Origin: Typha latifolia
Lineage: Eukaryota > Streptophyta > Magnoliopsida > Poales > Typhaceae
NCBI GenBank assembly: GCA_019914945.1
Contig: CM034111.1
Span: 1,178,001 to 1,242,000 of the forward strand
Length of the DNA stretch: 64,000 nt
Direction of reading: 5' to 3'
A model generated the notes under the pieces. It ran no database searches, was not told where the DNA came from, and worked only from the letters and a program-made list of their open reading frames with translations. The translations under genes were made by a program, and so were the position numbers. Below are positions 44,839-57,642 of the stretch, one piece after another (the first letter of the stretch is position 1; the number at the start of each line of letters is the position of its first letter).

Positions 44839-47800
44839 TGTGTGGTTATAAGTTATGTTATTATCTTTTTTTGTGATCTCTTGTAGGAGTTGATTCATTT
44901 TACGAATATTTGATGAAAGCTTATGTTCTTTTTGGAAGCGATGAGTATTGGGATATGTTTCATTCTGCTTATCTTGCCGTGCAGAAATACTTCCGCCATG
45001 GCCCATGGTACAACCTTGAGCATTTGTCTTCTGGTGTCTTTGAAATTTAGTTACTCTTTTAAGCTACTCTCTTCGAGTGATATGTTTCAATTACTAGTCA
45101 ATTATATACATTTATAAAGGGAAGGAGGGAGAAATTTGTTTGTTTCTTCATGCCATAAAGAATGACATCCTAAATGGTATTACTGGTCTTAAATTCTTTA
45201 GATTATTCATTTTCATCAAGTGCTTAACATAAAATTATTATTAGCATTGTCATTGTCATAGTGATTCATTCATCCCTAGAAAATTGTTTATGCATTAGGG
45301 TGTGAGGTGTAATGGATTTCATGATGGAAAACACGATGTTTTCCACAAAAGAGTTAATGATGTTTGCAGTTTGCTTCGCTAATGATCTTGCGCAAATGAA
45401 AATTTTCAAGTTCTCATATTACTATTGGGTGGGCCACAACTGTTGCTTCCTCTCTTTTTTCTCTTCATCTGTGACTTGTTTTCTTGAAATAATTCTACAA
45501 AATCCAAATGCTATAATTTTGTGTTTCGTTAGGTGAAAAGGAGTAAAAAAATATTTCTTTGGTCTGTCAATTCTTCAACCTGTAATGTATAGAGACCTTA
45601 CGAAATGCTGTCAGAATATATTTATCTGTTTTTCAAACTCATCTCCTTCCAGTAGTTCTAAACTTGGATCTAGTTTATTCATTGAGAATTAACATGAACC
45701 CTGTTTTTCATCACGTCAGGTATCATGAAGCAGATATGAGGACTGGAAAACCAACATACTGGCAACTAACCAGCCTTCAAGCGTTCTGGCCTGGTCTCCA
45801 GGTTGTTATTAGACCCATATATTTGGACAATTGATACATATGAATTTCATATTTTATTGACGTTTATTGTCGCTAGAAGACTCTTGTAGGAGATGTTGCT
45901 GCTGCGAATTTGTCACATCGTGAATTTTTTCATGTATGGCAGAGTTTTGGTGTGCTGCCTGAGAGGTATATTTGATGTTTAAATTCTGAGGAAATAATTA
46001 AAATTTCAAGAGTACATAATGTTAGTTCTTGCCACTTATGTTTATTTGAATAATTTTTCATTGAATGAGAATCACAATATTTACTATGAAACAAGTCTTG
46101 TCATGAAACAAGGTGTGGAAAGAATCTAAAGGAAGGATCAAGATGATATCTTTCAGTTTAGGGAGCTGTATTAATTTAATTCAACTACTATAAGAAGTTA
46201 AAGAATAATTTTATAGCTCAATCTAGTGTGTTCTACTTTTTCCTACCATTCCTTTGCTTGTAGCTTTCAAGTCATAGCGAGTTAACAATGCCTTTGGTAA
46301 TCTGCACAAATTCTTACTTTCTTAACAGGAGTATTTTTTTTAACTTCCACAAAAATGCTTTATGTGGAATAATTAAGTAAAAGTTATTCAGGTACTTAGT
46401 CTCTCACTTGACTACTTTGTTAAAGTTCTTTCTTCTGTCTGTTCTTTTGCATGCTGTACCTTTTTCCTCTGTGACTCCTCTAGTAGTTGCACTAAGCATG
46501 TGCAGATCAATTGCATATAAACCTTCCTTCTTGTTCATTTTTAATGCATGTGAAAGACAGAGTCCTCGTGTTACGTGACATATAACATTTTTTTGTTTCA
46601 TGCAGGTATCTTCTAGACCATAACATGCTGCATCCCACAGAGAAATATTACCCGTTGCGCCCTGAGCTTGCAGAGTCTACCTTTTACCTTTATCAAGCAA
46701 CTAAAGGTTAAATAACTGCTCCTAGGTTCATGTAATTTAGTTAGAGCTATCATGCACCGTGGCCAATGAATCCCTCTTATCATCTGTTAAATCTCAAAAA
46801 TTACTAAGAAACATCATATTGGCAGACCGCCTCCCTGATGCTCTATGTCCTGAAATTGTTTTAAACCTACCTAGTTGTGTCAATTTGTCCAGATCCTCAT
46901 GAATGTGCTATATTGCCTAGGCTGCAGATAGGACATGATATGGACCCACGTCACCCACCATTGTTAATGACAAATAGAACCTTCCTTGCCTAAAAGGAAA
47001 TCTTCAGTTTGACTTATCTTTAAACTATCTAAAGCATCCAAGAAGTCTGCTTGGAGTATCCAAATTTCTTGTTGTTTGTTTTTGAAAAGCAGATACTTAA
47101 AGGAGGTATTTGGTACATATCTGATGAGTATTATATCTAGATACAGTGTCTGGCATGATATTTTAGAGGTTTGAGTCATAAAAAGTAGGCAACAGACTTT
47201 AAATTAGATGCTGAATATGTCAAAATTACTGCAAACTAGTACATTTTTATAACTTCTATATCTCCGATATTACATTGTCCTCCATTTGGGTACATTAGTT
47301 GTTAAAGCTAATATATTCAAAAAATTGAAGGATAGTAAGAGATTCATCTCCTAATTATTAAAGTATGGTGAACAAGGAGCACCTATGAATGAACAATTCA
47401 CTTGCGTCTTCTTTCTTGCACTGCTATTATGCTCTATTTGTAGTGGAGCTAACGGAATAGGGGAAAAGAGGGGAAATCGGAAATTCTTATTAACATTTGA
47501 CTGCTAATGTTCATAAAAATCTCAAGTCTTTTTAGTTTATCCATAGAGATTATGCTAAAGATGTTTATTATTTCCCAGTTCCTTTGTATTTCAGTTTACT
47601 AACATATTATGCTCTATTTGGAGTGGAGCTAATGGAATAAGGGAAAAAAGGGGAAATCGGAAATTCTTATTAACATTTGACTGCTAATGTTCATAAAAAT
47701 CTCAAGTCCTTTTAGTTTATCCATAGAGATTATGCTAAAGATGTTTATTCTTTCCCAGTTCCTTTGTATTTCAGTTTACTAACATATTATGTTCTATTTG

Positions 47801-49691
47801 GAGTGAAGCTAATGGAATAGGGGAAAAAAGGGGAAATCGGAAATTCTTATTAACATTTGACTGCTAATGTTCATGAAAATCTATCCATAGAGATTATGCT
47901 AAAGATGTTTATTCTTTCCCAGTTCCTTTGTGCTTCAGTTTACTAACATATTTCAATATCAGATCCTTGGTACTTGGAAGTGGGTGAAACAATTGTTGGG
48001 TCTCTTAATCACCATACTAGAGTAGATGGTGGTTTTGCAAGCGTTAGAGATGTTTCAACCATGCAACTTGAAGATCATCAGCATAGCTTCTTTCTGTCTG
48101 AAACGTGAGTAGTTTTGTCTCTATTAAGGAAAATAACCTTCTCTTCAATTGGAACTTATTCATTGCTAATAATTAAAAACTTCTAGCTACAGTGAGTTAA
48201 TATTTGACAGTCCTTTTTTTTCAGATGCAAATATCTCTATCTTCTTTATGATGATTCTTTCTTGGCTGATCAAAATTATATATTCACAACCGAGGGCCAT
48301 CCCCTTCCTGTAAGAGGTCTGTGGCATGAGAAACTTCCAGATATGTACAGTAATTGGATGGCAGTGAAGGTATTATCTTTATCCTTTCCTCTTTTCTATC
48401 ACTGCAACTGGTTGTCTTTTGGCTTAGTGTCTTTGACTTACTGTTTTCATGTTCTTTTACCTATTCAACACAAATTTCTCTTTAGCTTCCAAAATCTAGG
48501 ACATTATCTTGTTATTTTGCCTGTATCTTGTTGGGGTCAGCTTTTTGGTCATATTATTTCTTATATAAACTGTCTATAGTTTTTGTATTTGTTTCTTGAT
48601 GTTTCTCATTATATATTAAACCTCAATAAAATTATCTTGTCATTATCCCTGAATCTTGGGATCAGCTTATTGGTCATATTACTTCTTATATAAACTATAT
48701 AGTTTTCTGGAATTGTTTCTTATTGATTCTCATTTAATATCAAACCTCAAGCTCTTGGATAATGTTGGATGGCTATTTAAGTAGCAAAGAAATGCACAAA
48801 TCTTATGTGGAGGGGAAAGACCCCATGTTCATTTAGGGAAGAGGTAGCCAAGCCAGGAACTATATTTATTTAAGATAACATCCATAATCATAAAGTGATG
48901 GGATATCAAGAAAAGGTTGGATAAGGAGCTCAAGTAGGTGTAACACTTGCACGAGCACAATGTGAATTACCAGGTCCAACTGCGATTTGGATGTGTTAGA
49001 GAGAACTTTAAACTAGTTATCTTCAATATTTGGAAAAACTTAGTCACAAGTACCAATATAGCTGTTCATCCTGAGTAGATACAGTTGATGTTTTAAGTGT
49101 CGATTTTCAACACTGACAAGATAATAATATTAGCACTTGGGATTTATGTTGGATATGTATATTGGTATGTACATATGTATGAATGTGGTAGACTGGTATG
49201 CTATGCTAAGCTAGCAAGTTCGGAAGATTGTTTTATGATACTGGGGACTGTTTATCCTGTGGTTTTATTTGTGTAAATTAGCCTCTTAAACTTGTACAGA
49301 AATTTGCAAGATAGATTTATTAGAAAGAAGAAGATTTAATGAATCTAGCCTCCCTAGAAGTAGTGCGTAAACTGGCAAATCAGATGGATGACAAGGCTTC
49401 CTTATTATGTTCTGTTGTTTAATACAACTCTAACCAAATTGCGTTGCGCTTATTTTCCTGTAGGATGAAAATCAAGCATCTCGAATAAGTGCATTATCAT
49501 CCCAAGTGTGTCCAGAAACAATCTTTGGAGGAAATATTGGTCCACGCCGCGAGAGCGCATGTCATGTCCCTGATGCCCATCTGAATCACAGATGCAGAGC
49601 TGACGATGATTGTGGCATCGATTCAACTTCCTGTAGGCAGAGAACTTGTAGTGTGGCTGGCTACTGTGGCTTGTGGCTATTTGTAACTTAA
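40689..49691 (+). CDS. MNS5-like: EDEM-type GH47 alpha-mannosidase (MNS5-like)
   Basis: Fifteen exons (40689-40828, 42037-42079, 42169-42234, 42331-42392, 42889-42988, 43149-43331, 44276-44324, 44407-44586, 44887-45007, 45720-45801, 45880-45965, 46606-46706, 47963-48104, 48225-48369, 49464-49691) join in phase to give 575 residues. EDEM-type enzymes trim mannose from misfolded glycoproteins, marking them for ER-associated degradation. A signal sequence (about 10-30) precedes the GH47 domain: FECNIRVLGGLLSAH (candidate acid E137), SSGIGAGVDSFYEYL (D277), RPELAESTFYLY (E391, E394), FLSETCKYLYLL, and the calcium-site threonine T474 in FTTEGHP. The Cys-rich tail (CHVPDAHLNHRC to SVAGYCGLWL) and total length match MNS5 rather than the longer MNS4. 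The introns are large and repeat-laden (separate entries). Confidence 0.93.
41230..41940 (-). mobile_element. Probable antisense LTR-retrotransposon fragment in mannosidase intron 1
   Basis: Intron 1 is 1.2 kb, and this part differs in base composition from the rest. Read on the minus strand it resembles an LTR with a TATA box (CTATAAATAAATG, complement of about 41683-41695), a leader-like stretch, and then GGTATCA (complement of 41460-41466), the start of a copia-type primer-binding site. A direct repeat gaatagtcttgag occurs at about 41816 and 41878. No second LTR or polyprotein is visible. Confidence 0.35.
44797..44846. repeat. (TG)n microsatellite in mannosidase intron 8
   Basis: About 20 TG units followed by one interrupted stretch (TTTGTGTGTG), lying 40 bases before the exon 9 acceptor. 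Confidence 0.9.
47426..47951 (+). repeat. 180-bp triplicated repeat in mannosidase intron 12
   Basis: Three tandem copies begin near 47426, 47606 and 47786 with a period of 180 bp (marker gctctatttg at 47431 and 47611, gttctatttg at 47791). The third copy lacks about 20 bases. Copies differ by only a few bases. Each full unit ends in cagtttactaacatat, which contains the branch-point consensus TACTAAC; the last copy runs into the exon 13 acceptor at 47962. Confidence 0.92.
48503..48752 (+). repeat. Degenerate ~125-bp tandem duplication in mannosidase intron 14
   Basis: Two diverged copies begin at about 48503 and 48631 (attatcttgt...). Both contain ggtcatatta, cttatataaac and aaacctcaa in the same order. 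Confidence 0.75.
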
Positions 49692-50402
49692 ATTTTATTA
49701 TCACATGTACAAACTATCATTCATTCTTTTTGGTAAAGTAAAATAGAGGTAGTTGGAAAAAGAAAAACTTATACATTATAATGATGGTCTCACATAGCTG
49801 TCGAATAGATACACTACTGCCACATTTTTGTTGCTGGTTTTAGATTGTGACTCTTCTTTTGGCTTTTAATAGTGAATTTAACAGCCTAGTCCCTTCGCTT
49901 ATTTGTTGCACTTTTGAGCTGGTCTCACTTTGTTGCCTATTTATTCTCTGTCATATTTGAAAAGCCAGGAACTAAACAGAAGGATTTCCTGAAAATTACC
50001 AGGAAAAAGAAATATCATATCAACAGAAATATTTCGAAAATACTTGATATTTAGATTGTACTTTGTGAATTAAGAGGGGTTTCGCTTTGCAATAGAGTTC
50101 CTATAAATCCTATTTGGACGTAACTTGCAAAAAGGGTTAAATTGGATCTGGTCACGTAGATATTGAACTCAACTTAGCAAACGGCTTGACCTAACGACAT
50201 CGAACTATCAAAGCACCCAATCCTGGCTCGGTCGGACTAAACCCAATCACTCCAACCCCTTAACCTATTTAAACCTCCTCTATCCCCCATTCGCTTCCCG
50301 AAAAGCTACTAGATTACTCTGACAGCAAGCAGACTCGGCGGAAGTCCTCGCCCTCTCTTTCTTCGTCCTCTTCTCCTCCCTCCCTCCCTCCCTCCCTCTC
50401 TA
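49692..50402. promoter_or_regulatory. Spacer and promoter upstream of EMB2004-like gene
   Basis: This 711-bp head-to-tail spacer holds the mannosidase 3' flank and the promoter of the next gene. The leader just before the ATG ends in a (CCCT)n pyrimidine repeat (about 50375-50399). No clear TATA box is seen. Confidence 0.45.
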
Positions 50403-53400
50403 ATGGAGTTCTCTACCCTTCTCTCCTACTCTTTCAAACCTAGCGTTCGTCTCCTCGATTCTTCTTCCACCTCCTCCTCCTCCTCCTCCTCCTCCTCCTC
50501 TTCTCATTCGTCGCTCCATCCCGTGACACGGCGCTCGGGTTTCCTCTTCCGTCCTCTTCCGGCATCATCGCAGTTCAGGAGTAGGAGAGGTTTGACCTCT
50601 CTTGTTCCCAGGGCTTCCTCTGATATGCATGACGGAAGGCCGAGCCGAAGCGGAGGAGGCGGAGGCCAAGGAGGTAGGAAAGTCTACCGGCAATCACAAG
50701 CGGAGAGGACATTGCCTCCGGTGCCCGTGAAGGAGATCGCGTCCTTCGTTCTCCCCGCTGGAGCATTTCTTGCTGTTACTTTTGGTAAGGGATTGCGCTT
50801 CGCCTAGCGTCGTCCTTTCTTATTTTTATTTCTCTCATTCTTTTCGTTTTCGAAAGTGAAATCCAAATCGAAATTAGGCTTAGACCTAGAATGTAAGAAT
50901 CTAATTGAGTTAAGATTTTTATTTGAGATGCTCTCTCGGTTCAACGTCTAGGAATGTGTATATTGCTTTAGTAATTTGGACAGACTACTAATTTATCTTT
51001 TCAGGGGACAGTCTTGTGGAAGGTGGTTGAGAAGGTACTTGTGGGAAAACCAAAGAGCTCCACTTCTAGAGAGCAGGGGACAGTCTCTTCAGGACTGAAA
51101 TGGTCCTTTGCTCCTGGTTCAAACTTATCATCAGGCGCTAGCTTCAAGCTTGAGAGGGAATCCAAGCAGAGGCTCAATGAGTTTGCAAAAGAACTTAGGT
51201 CATTTAGAAGCGTTGACATGGCAGGTGAGTCAGTTATTGTGTTATTTTAAGTGTTAACTTTATGTTCTCTATGTCATAGATTAGCACAGATATCTTAAAC
51301 TATTAGAATTAGACCTTCACCAGACATTTCATATCAATCTTGAATAAGGCTCCTTTAGTAGATTTTACAATTGAGGAAGTTTCTATGACCGAACGTTTAG
51401 TCGTTGTCAGACCTCTAGGATTCTGTGCTAGACTTATTTCTAATGGAAACTGTTGGCAGATAGAGGGAAATTCTATATAGGTGTGAATGAATCCCTTTAC
51501 TTAGTCTTATTAACTATGACGCTCTATAATCGATACTTAATACCGTATCTACTGAAAGAGACTTGGATGATGCTGGTGCTGATCTTCTCATTATTGTTGT
51601 CATATTCTATTATGGTATTCCTGTGGCAAACATGCTATACTATCTGTAAGAAAATTGTGACACTTAGAATTTTGGATAAGATGACATGCAAAACCTTTTT
51701 TGGTATCTTGCATGCTAGAAATGTCAACCTCCAGCAGCACTCTTATAGCTTGCTAGGCCAAGTTTCTTGATTGTTCCTGAACATAATCCATTTCTGTGGC
51801 TAAAACTGTAGGTCTCCTCTCTTTGTTGTCTTGACAGGTCGTAACTTTGGGGATGATGGACTGTTTTTTCTCGCGGAAAGCCTGGGTTACAATCAGGTCA
51901 GAGCTTTTGTATAGTGGTTTTCTCACAACTTCATATTCATTATTGTGTTATGTTATATAACTTCTCTGCAAGATATTCGGATCTAGAACCTTTCATTCTA
52001 CTGAAGGCTTTATTAAATGATTTGGTAATAAAAATTCTTAGATGCAATACTTTAATGTTTCAGAGTGCTGAGGAAGTGGACTTTTCTGGCAATGGGATAA
52101 CAGCAGCTGGATTAAAAGCATTTGATGGCATCCTTCAAATAAATACTGCTCTGAAAACTCTCAATCTGTCTGGAAATACGATCGGTGATGAAGGAGCCAA
52201 GGTCACTTCTCAAATTTTGCTCTCTTTCAATTTTGATGCACTTTTTAGAATTGTCTGTTGTGGTTGCTTGGTTGATAAGCTATTCTCATTGACCATTTTC
52301 CTTAATATCTTTCTCTCCTTTTAAGGTAAATTCTTTCATATATCAATATTTAAATGTTGCGAGCCAGATAAGAAACAGATCCCATATTTTGGCAATTGAT
52401 AGAAATTTGTTTAGTTATTCTACTACCCATATTTACCTCTATTATTTTTCTGGTGTGCCATTTGTAGGAGAGTATTTTGTGAAGTACCTGGTTGTTCCAC
52501 TATACTTGGGCAGTCATTTTCTTTTTAGATTTCAACTTTGTGAAGTACCTGGTCTTCTCTTTTTGTATATTCTGGAAGATATCCTTTTGCGTATTATGAT
52601 TCAGGAGGAAACCTTATAGGATGTTTCTTCTTTTTGACTTCTTAAATCCAAATTCACATGCCGAGTATAACAATCATCATGCTCACAGTGTCTTTCAGAT
52701 ATTCTGGTGGGAAATGTTGGTATTCAGAAACTCCAGATGAACAGTACTGGTATTGGAGATGAGGTTGGTTCTAATTGGCCATTTCTGTCTATTTAATCTG
52801 ATAACTGCTTCTTGATGGAATGCCACGTCTCAGCACTTTAGATGTACCTGAAAAAAATTCCAATGCAGGGGGCAAAGGCGATTGCAGAAATGCTGAAGAA
52901 GAATTCCAAGATACGTGTACTGGAACTTAATAACAATATGATTGACTACAATGTATGGCGGGCTTCTTGCTCATTCTCTTCAAGATTTTTTTTTAATGAC
53001 ATGTGTATTTATTTTGATATACATTTCCTTTTTTTTTTTTGGAAAACTGAAATAGGGATTTGCAAGTCTTGCTGGAGCCCTGCTTGAGAATAATGCAATT
53101 CGGTCTATACATCTCAAGTTAGTTGCCCGATAGCCATAACTTTGCTCTGATGCTTACTTGCTTATTGACATATGCATGTCATGCTTTCCATATTCATATA
53201 GTTGCATTTCTTGCTATGCTTTGAAATTGAAATAATATTACTTTCGTTTGGATCACATCTAGTGGCAACTATGGTGGAGCACTAGGTGCAGCAAGTTTAG
53301 CAAAAGGAATTGAAGGAAATAAGTCTTTAAGGGTACAATTCTATTCTAGTTAACTTTATGCAGTTCACTTGTTTGTAGATTGTAGGTAGTTACCAGTATG

Positions 53401-55583
53401 GTTCATTTTGTAGAATGCCAGTTATGCAACATCTGATGAATCTTAAATAAATGCTTCATTGAAATTGCTGCCAGGAACTTCATTTGCATGGAAATGACAT
53501 TGGTAATGAGGGTGTACGGGCATTAATGTCGGGATTGTCTTCTCACAGAGGTCTACTTTTAGAGTGTGACATACTTTTCTCCTGTTAAGTCTTATTTGTC
53601 TGACTTTCATGGTTTTTTTAGGGAAGATAACACTTTTAGATCTTGGGAATAATGATATTGGCTCCAAGGGTGCTTTTCATGTTGCTGAATATATCAAGAA
53701 GACCAAGTCCTTACTATGGTTGAATCTTTACATGAATGATATTGGCGACGAGGTATAATTTTTGTCAACCAGATGTCACCTTTTGCTTTTCCTAAACCAT
53801 TATGTATTTGATATTCTTGAACCATCTGTCAAGGTAGATCTGTCCCATGTTTGTACTCGAAGGAATTTTGTATGTAGCATTTTTACTGCAACACCTGTGC
53901 TGGTAAAATGCCCAAAGGCAGCAAGCATATGAACCAGCTGGCTATATTGCTTTTTTTCCTAGAAGGAACAGCTTGAATTCTGGCTGGAGAATAAAGCTCA
54001 TTTGGATGCATCTGAAACCATTTGTCAAATTTCAGAAAGTCTTAATGACTTGTTACCTGTACAGAGTGGTCTCACAAAGTGAATGATTCTCAATAGCATG
54101 GGGATGATTGTGCTTAATGAGTACCCCTAAACTTTCGTCGCATGTAAATTATGATATATGGAACAGTATTTTTTTATTGAGTCACATGTCACATTGTGGT
54201 TTGGGGCATAACGGTTGGTTATGCATTGGAAGACTAAAATTGTCCACATTTGTCCCTTCCATGGGTGTTTATGCACGCACATCTATATACACCTTCATCA
54301 ATTGATGCCTCTGTATGTGTCATGCACTTGCCTTCACAGCTTCACTTGTATTTTGCATAGCCATCTTTATGTGTAAACATGTGCTTGTGGATGTATACGT
54401 TTTCTTATGTATGACCATTTATTGTTTGTCTTCATCAACTGTAACTGTAACTTATAATTTTGACAGGGAGCTGAAAAGATTGCAGATGCTCTGAAGCAGA
54501 ATCGCACAATAACTACCGTAGATCTGGTGAGAGTTATTTCTTTGATATTTCTGTCAAATGTCATCCTTTCTTTGCCTATATGTTCACTGTTTTGTCGATG
54601 ACTAGGAGCTGTCAAGAATCCTAGCTGTCATATTGTGTTCTCAAAGTTAACATTTTTCAGGGTGGTAATAACATCCATTCAAGTGGGGTGAGTGCGATAG
54701 CCAAAGTCCTGAAAGATAATTCTGTCCTGACCACAGTAAGTCAAAAGATTTGGATATTTTAGCGTATTAAATCATTTCCCTGATATCTGGGGCTGATGCA
54801 TAATGAGTCTTGCAGTTGGAGTTAGGCTACAATCCTATGGGACCTGATGGGGCACAGGCTCTGTGCGAAGTACTGAAGTTCCATGGAAAAATAGAAACAT
54901 TAAAGCTTGGTTGGTGCCAGGTAATTATTTATTTTAAAATGACGCTGATTCAACATATCTCCTCCACTTCTGAGTTGTATGTTCTGCAGATAGGAGCAAA
55001 GGGTGCTGAATACATTGCAGATTGTTTGAAGTACAATACCACATTATCAACTTTGGACCTGCGAGCAAATGGTCTTGGAGATGATGTATGGCTTAAATAT
55101 CTTATGGAATTCATACTATTGGTGTTTCTGATCGTTTCTCATTGGAGTTCTCCTTGTCTTTCTTCTTGCAGGGGGCAGTCTGCTTAGCACGCAGCTTAAA
55201 GATTGTTAATGAAGCTTTGACATCTCTTGATTTGGGATTTAATGAGATAAGGGTAAGTCTAGGAGAAAAAGCACTTTTGTGAACACTAATAACATTTCTG
55301 AGAGGATTGATACCGATGTAATGTCTCTCTCACGACAGGATAAAGGAGCATTTGCTTTAGCTCAAGCACTTAAGGCCAATGAAGATATTGCCGTCACATC
55401 TTTAAACCTTACAAGCAACTTCCTTACCAAATATGGACAGGTTTGAATTTATATAATCTCTTGGTGTTAACCTGTAGAATTCATGTTTACTTGCTGTTTG
55501 ATTTATATGGACAGGTTGCTCTATCCGAGGCTCGAGACCATGTATTTGAGATGAGTGAGAAGGAGATTAATATCTTCTTCTAG
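50403..55583 (+). CDS. EMB2004-like: RNI-type leucine-rich-repeat protein, EMB2004-like, probably plastid-targeted
   Basis: Seventeen exons (50403-50784, 51012-51224, 51838-51896, 52064-52201, 52689-52763, 52869-52952, 53056-53117, 53263-53332, 53475-53550, 53622-53752, 54467-54526, 54661-54735, 54816-54920, 54990-55085, 55172-55252, 55339-55440, 55515-55583) join in phase to give 625 residues. The N-terminus is Ser/Arg-rich with a TCC-encoded serine run, consistent with a transit peptide. A likely membrane segment follows (about 112-135, IASFVLPAGAFLAVTFVLW), then 28-residue leucine-rich repeats of the ribonuclease-inhibitor type to the end (for example LDLGNNDIGSKGAFHVAEYI, LNLYMNDIGDEGAEKIADAL). 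It resembles Arabidopsis EMB2004, an embryo-essential protein of unclear biochemistry. Animal NLRC-like repeats look similar, but no NACHT domain is present. Exons 2 and 5 use the second of two close AG acceptors. Confidence 0.9.
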
Positions 55584-56722
55584 CTGCATTTAACTCCTCT
55601 CTCTTATTTATTTTCTTCCTTTTTCCCTCCTTTTCCTTTATGGTAAATAGTTGAATATACGTTGGGCTTCCTTCTTGTGCGCATAGATGCATTAACAGCC
55701 CAGGTGAGGCAATTCATCATTGAGGAGAAGGCTTCTTATTGTTGCGGGTTTATTATTCAAAAACCAAAGTGAGAGTCCAACAATGAGATTGGTCGAGATA
55801 CCAAACGAAGAATTCTTTTTTGTTTATGCTGCTGGTTTACGTACAAGTAGTAAGTAGTTGGATGTTAGGTCCAATGTTTTGATAGCAACTTTGTACATTT
55901 CGTAGTAGTGGGCAATATAAGTTATGTAATCATGATTCTTTCTGTGATTTTGAGGCTTCACAGATGATCTAGTTGTAATCATCTAACGGAATTGTTTCCC
56001 GTAATGATCCTTACACGACATTACTGCCAAACTCCCCTAGTTGAATAAGTTAACATGCTAGCCTAACCAAGACTTTTCCAGTTTGAATTATGCTCTGCTA
56101 CTTTTGCTTATTTTATTTTTCTGGCAGATCTCATAATTTACAACGAAATGCCTCAACCTTGGGTTTCGTTTTCGTTGTATTCCATAATATAATCCAAAAA
56201 CTAACGAAGTGGACGTTTCCTTTTCTCCTCCAAACTCTCTCCCAAGTCTCAGTAACGAACAAACTACAAATAAAAACACACTTCTTTATCTGGTAGAGGA
56301 CCCATAACTCTTAGACGGCATTATTTAGACGTGACCTCACAACAGCTAAAGTTGGAAGGTGCCATTTCGTTCTCTACATTACATCAACTACTCTTCTATC
56401 ATCTCTGTCTGGTTTTTAATGTCATGGAAGGCAAATAGTTGCACGAATTCTATAGTGAATGCCTATAAGAACAACGAACTTTGTTATCTTCTTCTGCTGA
56501 AAGTTATGTGCTCAAGTTTCCCATCCACAATTCTATGCCAGTTGCAGGTCTCTATCATTATCATTCCCTAATCCTAATGGAATAAATCGCCTACTCGTCA
56601 TTATACATGCTGCCCATTCCATGATAATAACACTCACTAGTGCCAAATAGTCGGATAGAGTATTTCTGAGCTGGATTTATTTAAGGACTCCTGTAGATTA
56701 TAAAATATGTCCTATTTTGCAG

Positions 56723-56804
56723 TCTATTAATATCCAGTCCACGTCTGCGAATCGAGCTGGAAAAATGCCAGCGAGGCACTGATGCAGCTCTCAAGAACTA
56801 CCAA
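56723..56804 (+). pseudogene. Isolated exon-like fragment of unknown origin
   Basis: An open 82-nt stretch is flanked by an acceptor-like TATTTTGCAG and a donor-like GTAATC. Its reading includes RIELEKCQRGTDAALKNYQ, which looks like real coding sequence (amphipathic, charged). I do not recognise the family, and no matching neighbour exons are evident. It could be a gene relic, a captured exon, or chance. Confidence 0.25.
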
Positions 56805-56950
56805 GTAATCTGTTCATCTGGCACCATCACCTCAACTACATTCTTAATAGGCTTTCTTGATTAGTGGTTCCAGTTTACAAGTGTATACTCAAAATTAATA
56901 TCGGAAGTTACGAAGGTTGATATCAAATTAGTAACAGTCTAACAGTCTTG

Positions 56951-56983
<33 letters not shown>

Positions 56984-57269
56984 TGATAGGAAGCCCCTAA
57001 AAGATGTTGAAGTTGTTGAAGTTGTTGTCACTGTCATTATTGATCCATTCGATCTTCTGTTAAACTACTAGAACTAGATTCGATGTTATATGTAAAGAAA
57101 ATTTATATGTTAACATTAACATAATTTCAGCATGCCCACCTCTGAACCATAACTCATATCTACCTAGTCTTTAAGGTTGTTTTCATGGATGTCATCATAT
57201 GTATCATTGCTCTCATGATCTTATCCATGGAGCTCAATTTTTCTGACGTAGAAACCTGTGACAAGATTG

Positions 57270-57302
<33 letters not shown>
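57270..57302. repeat. (AT)n microsatellite
   Basis: About 16 AT units, 340 bases upstream of the XTH start. A similar tract lies at about 56945-56980, and another in XTH intron 1 at about 57854-57876. Confidence 0.9.
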
Positions 57303-57306
<4 letters not shown>

Positions 57307-57585
57307 GTCTCTTTTTACAACCACACCCATGCATGCATCTTTGCATGGCGTAACACACACCCGTATTCCCCCACCTACGTACGTAAATCTTATCCAATCT
57401 TTTTCTCCAATACAAATCGACTATATACCAAACTTGAGCACCTACTCGTACATGCACAAAGACCAAAACAACCTTGTGGAAAAGGATGGTGAAACAAGTT
57501 GGGTAGAGGAGAGGGGGAGGGGTATTCTTGTCCTACTCGTACATACACTTTTTGCTTTCCTTCGATGGCTTTGGTGCTAACCACC

Positions 57586-57594
57586 TATATAAAT
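57586..57594 (+). promoter_or_regulatory. TATA box of XTH gene
   Basis: TATATAAAT is 49 bases upstream of the start codon, implying a short leader. Confidence 0.6.
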
Positions 57595-57642
57595 CGGTGT
57601 TACGGAGTTCGTAATGGGAATAGAGTCATAGAGGTGTGAGTG

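Larger units (their letters stand above)
55584..57642. other. Intergenic region with exon-like fragment and AT repeats
   Basis: About 2 kb. It holds the 3' flank of the EMB2004-like gene, (AT)n tracts at about 56945-56980 and 57270-57302, an isolated exon-like stretch at 56723-56804 (listed separately), and the XTH promoter. Other short frames have no support. Confidence 0.5.

Noticed and set aside
52202..52688. Hypothetical 10-nt microexon in the EMB2004-like gene
   Set aside because: The phase problem disappears when the upstream acceptor at 52688 is used, giving KCLSDILVGN in frame.
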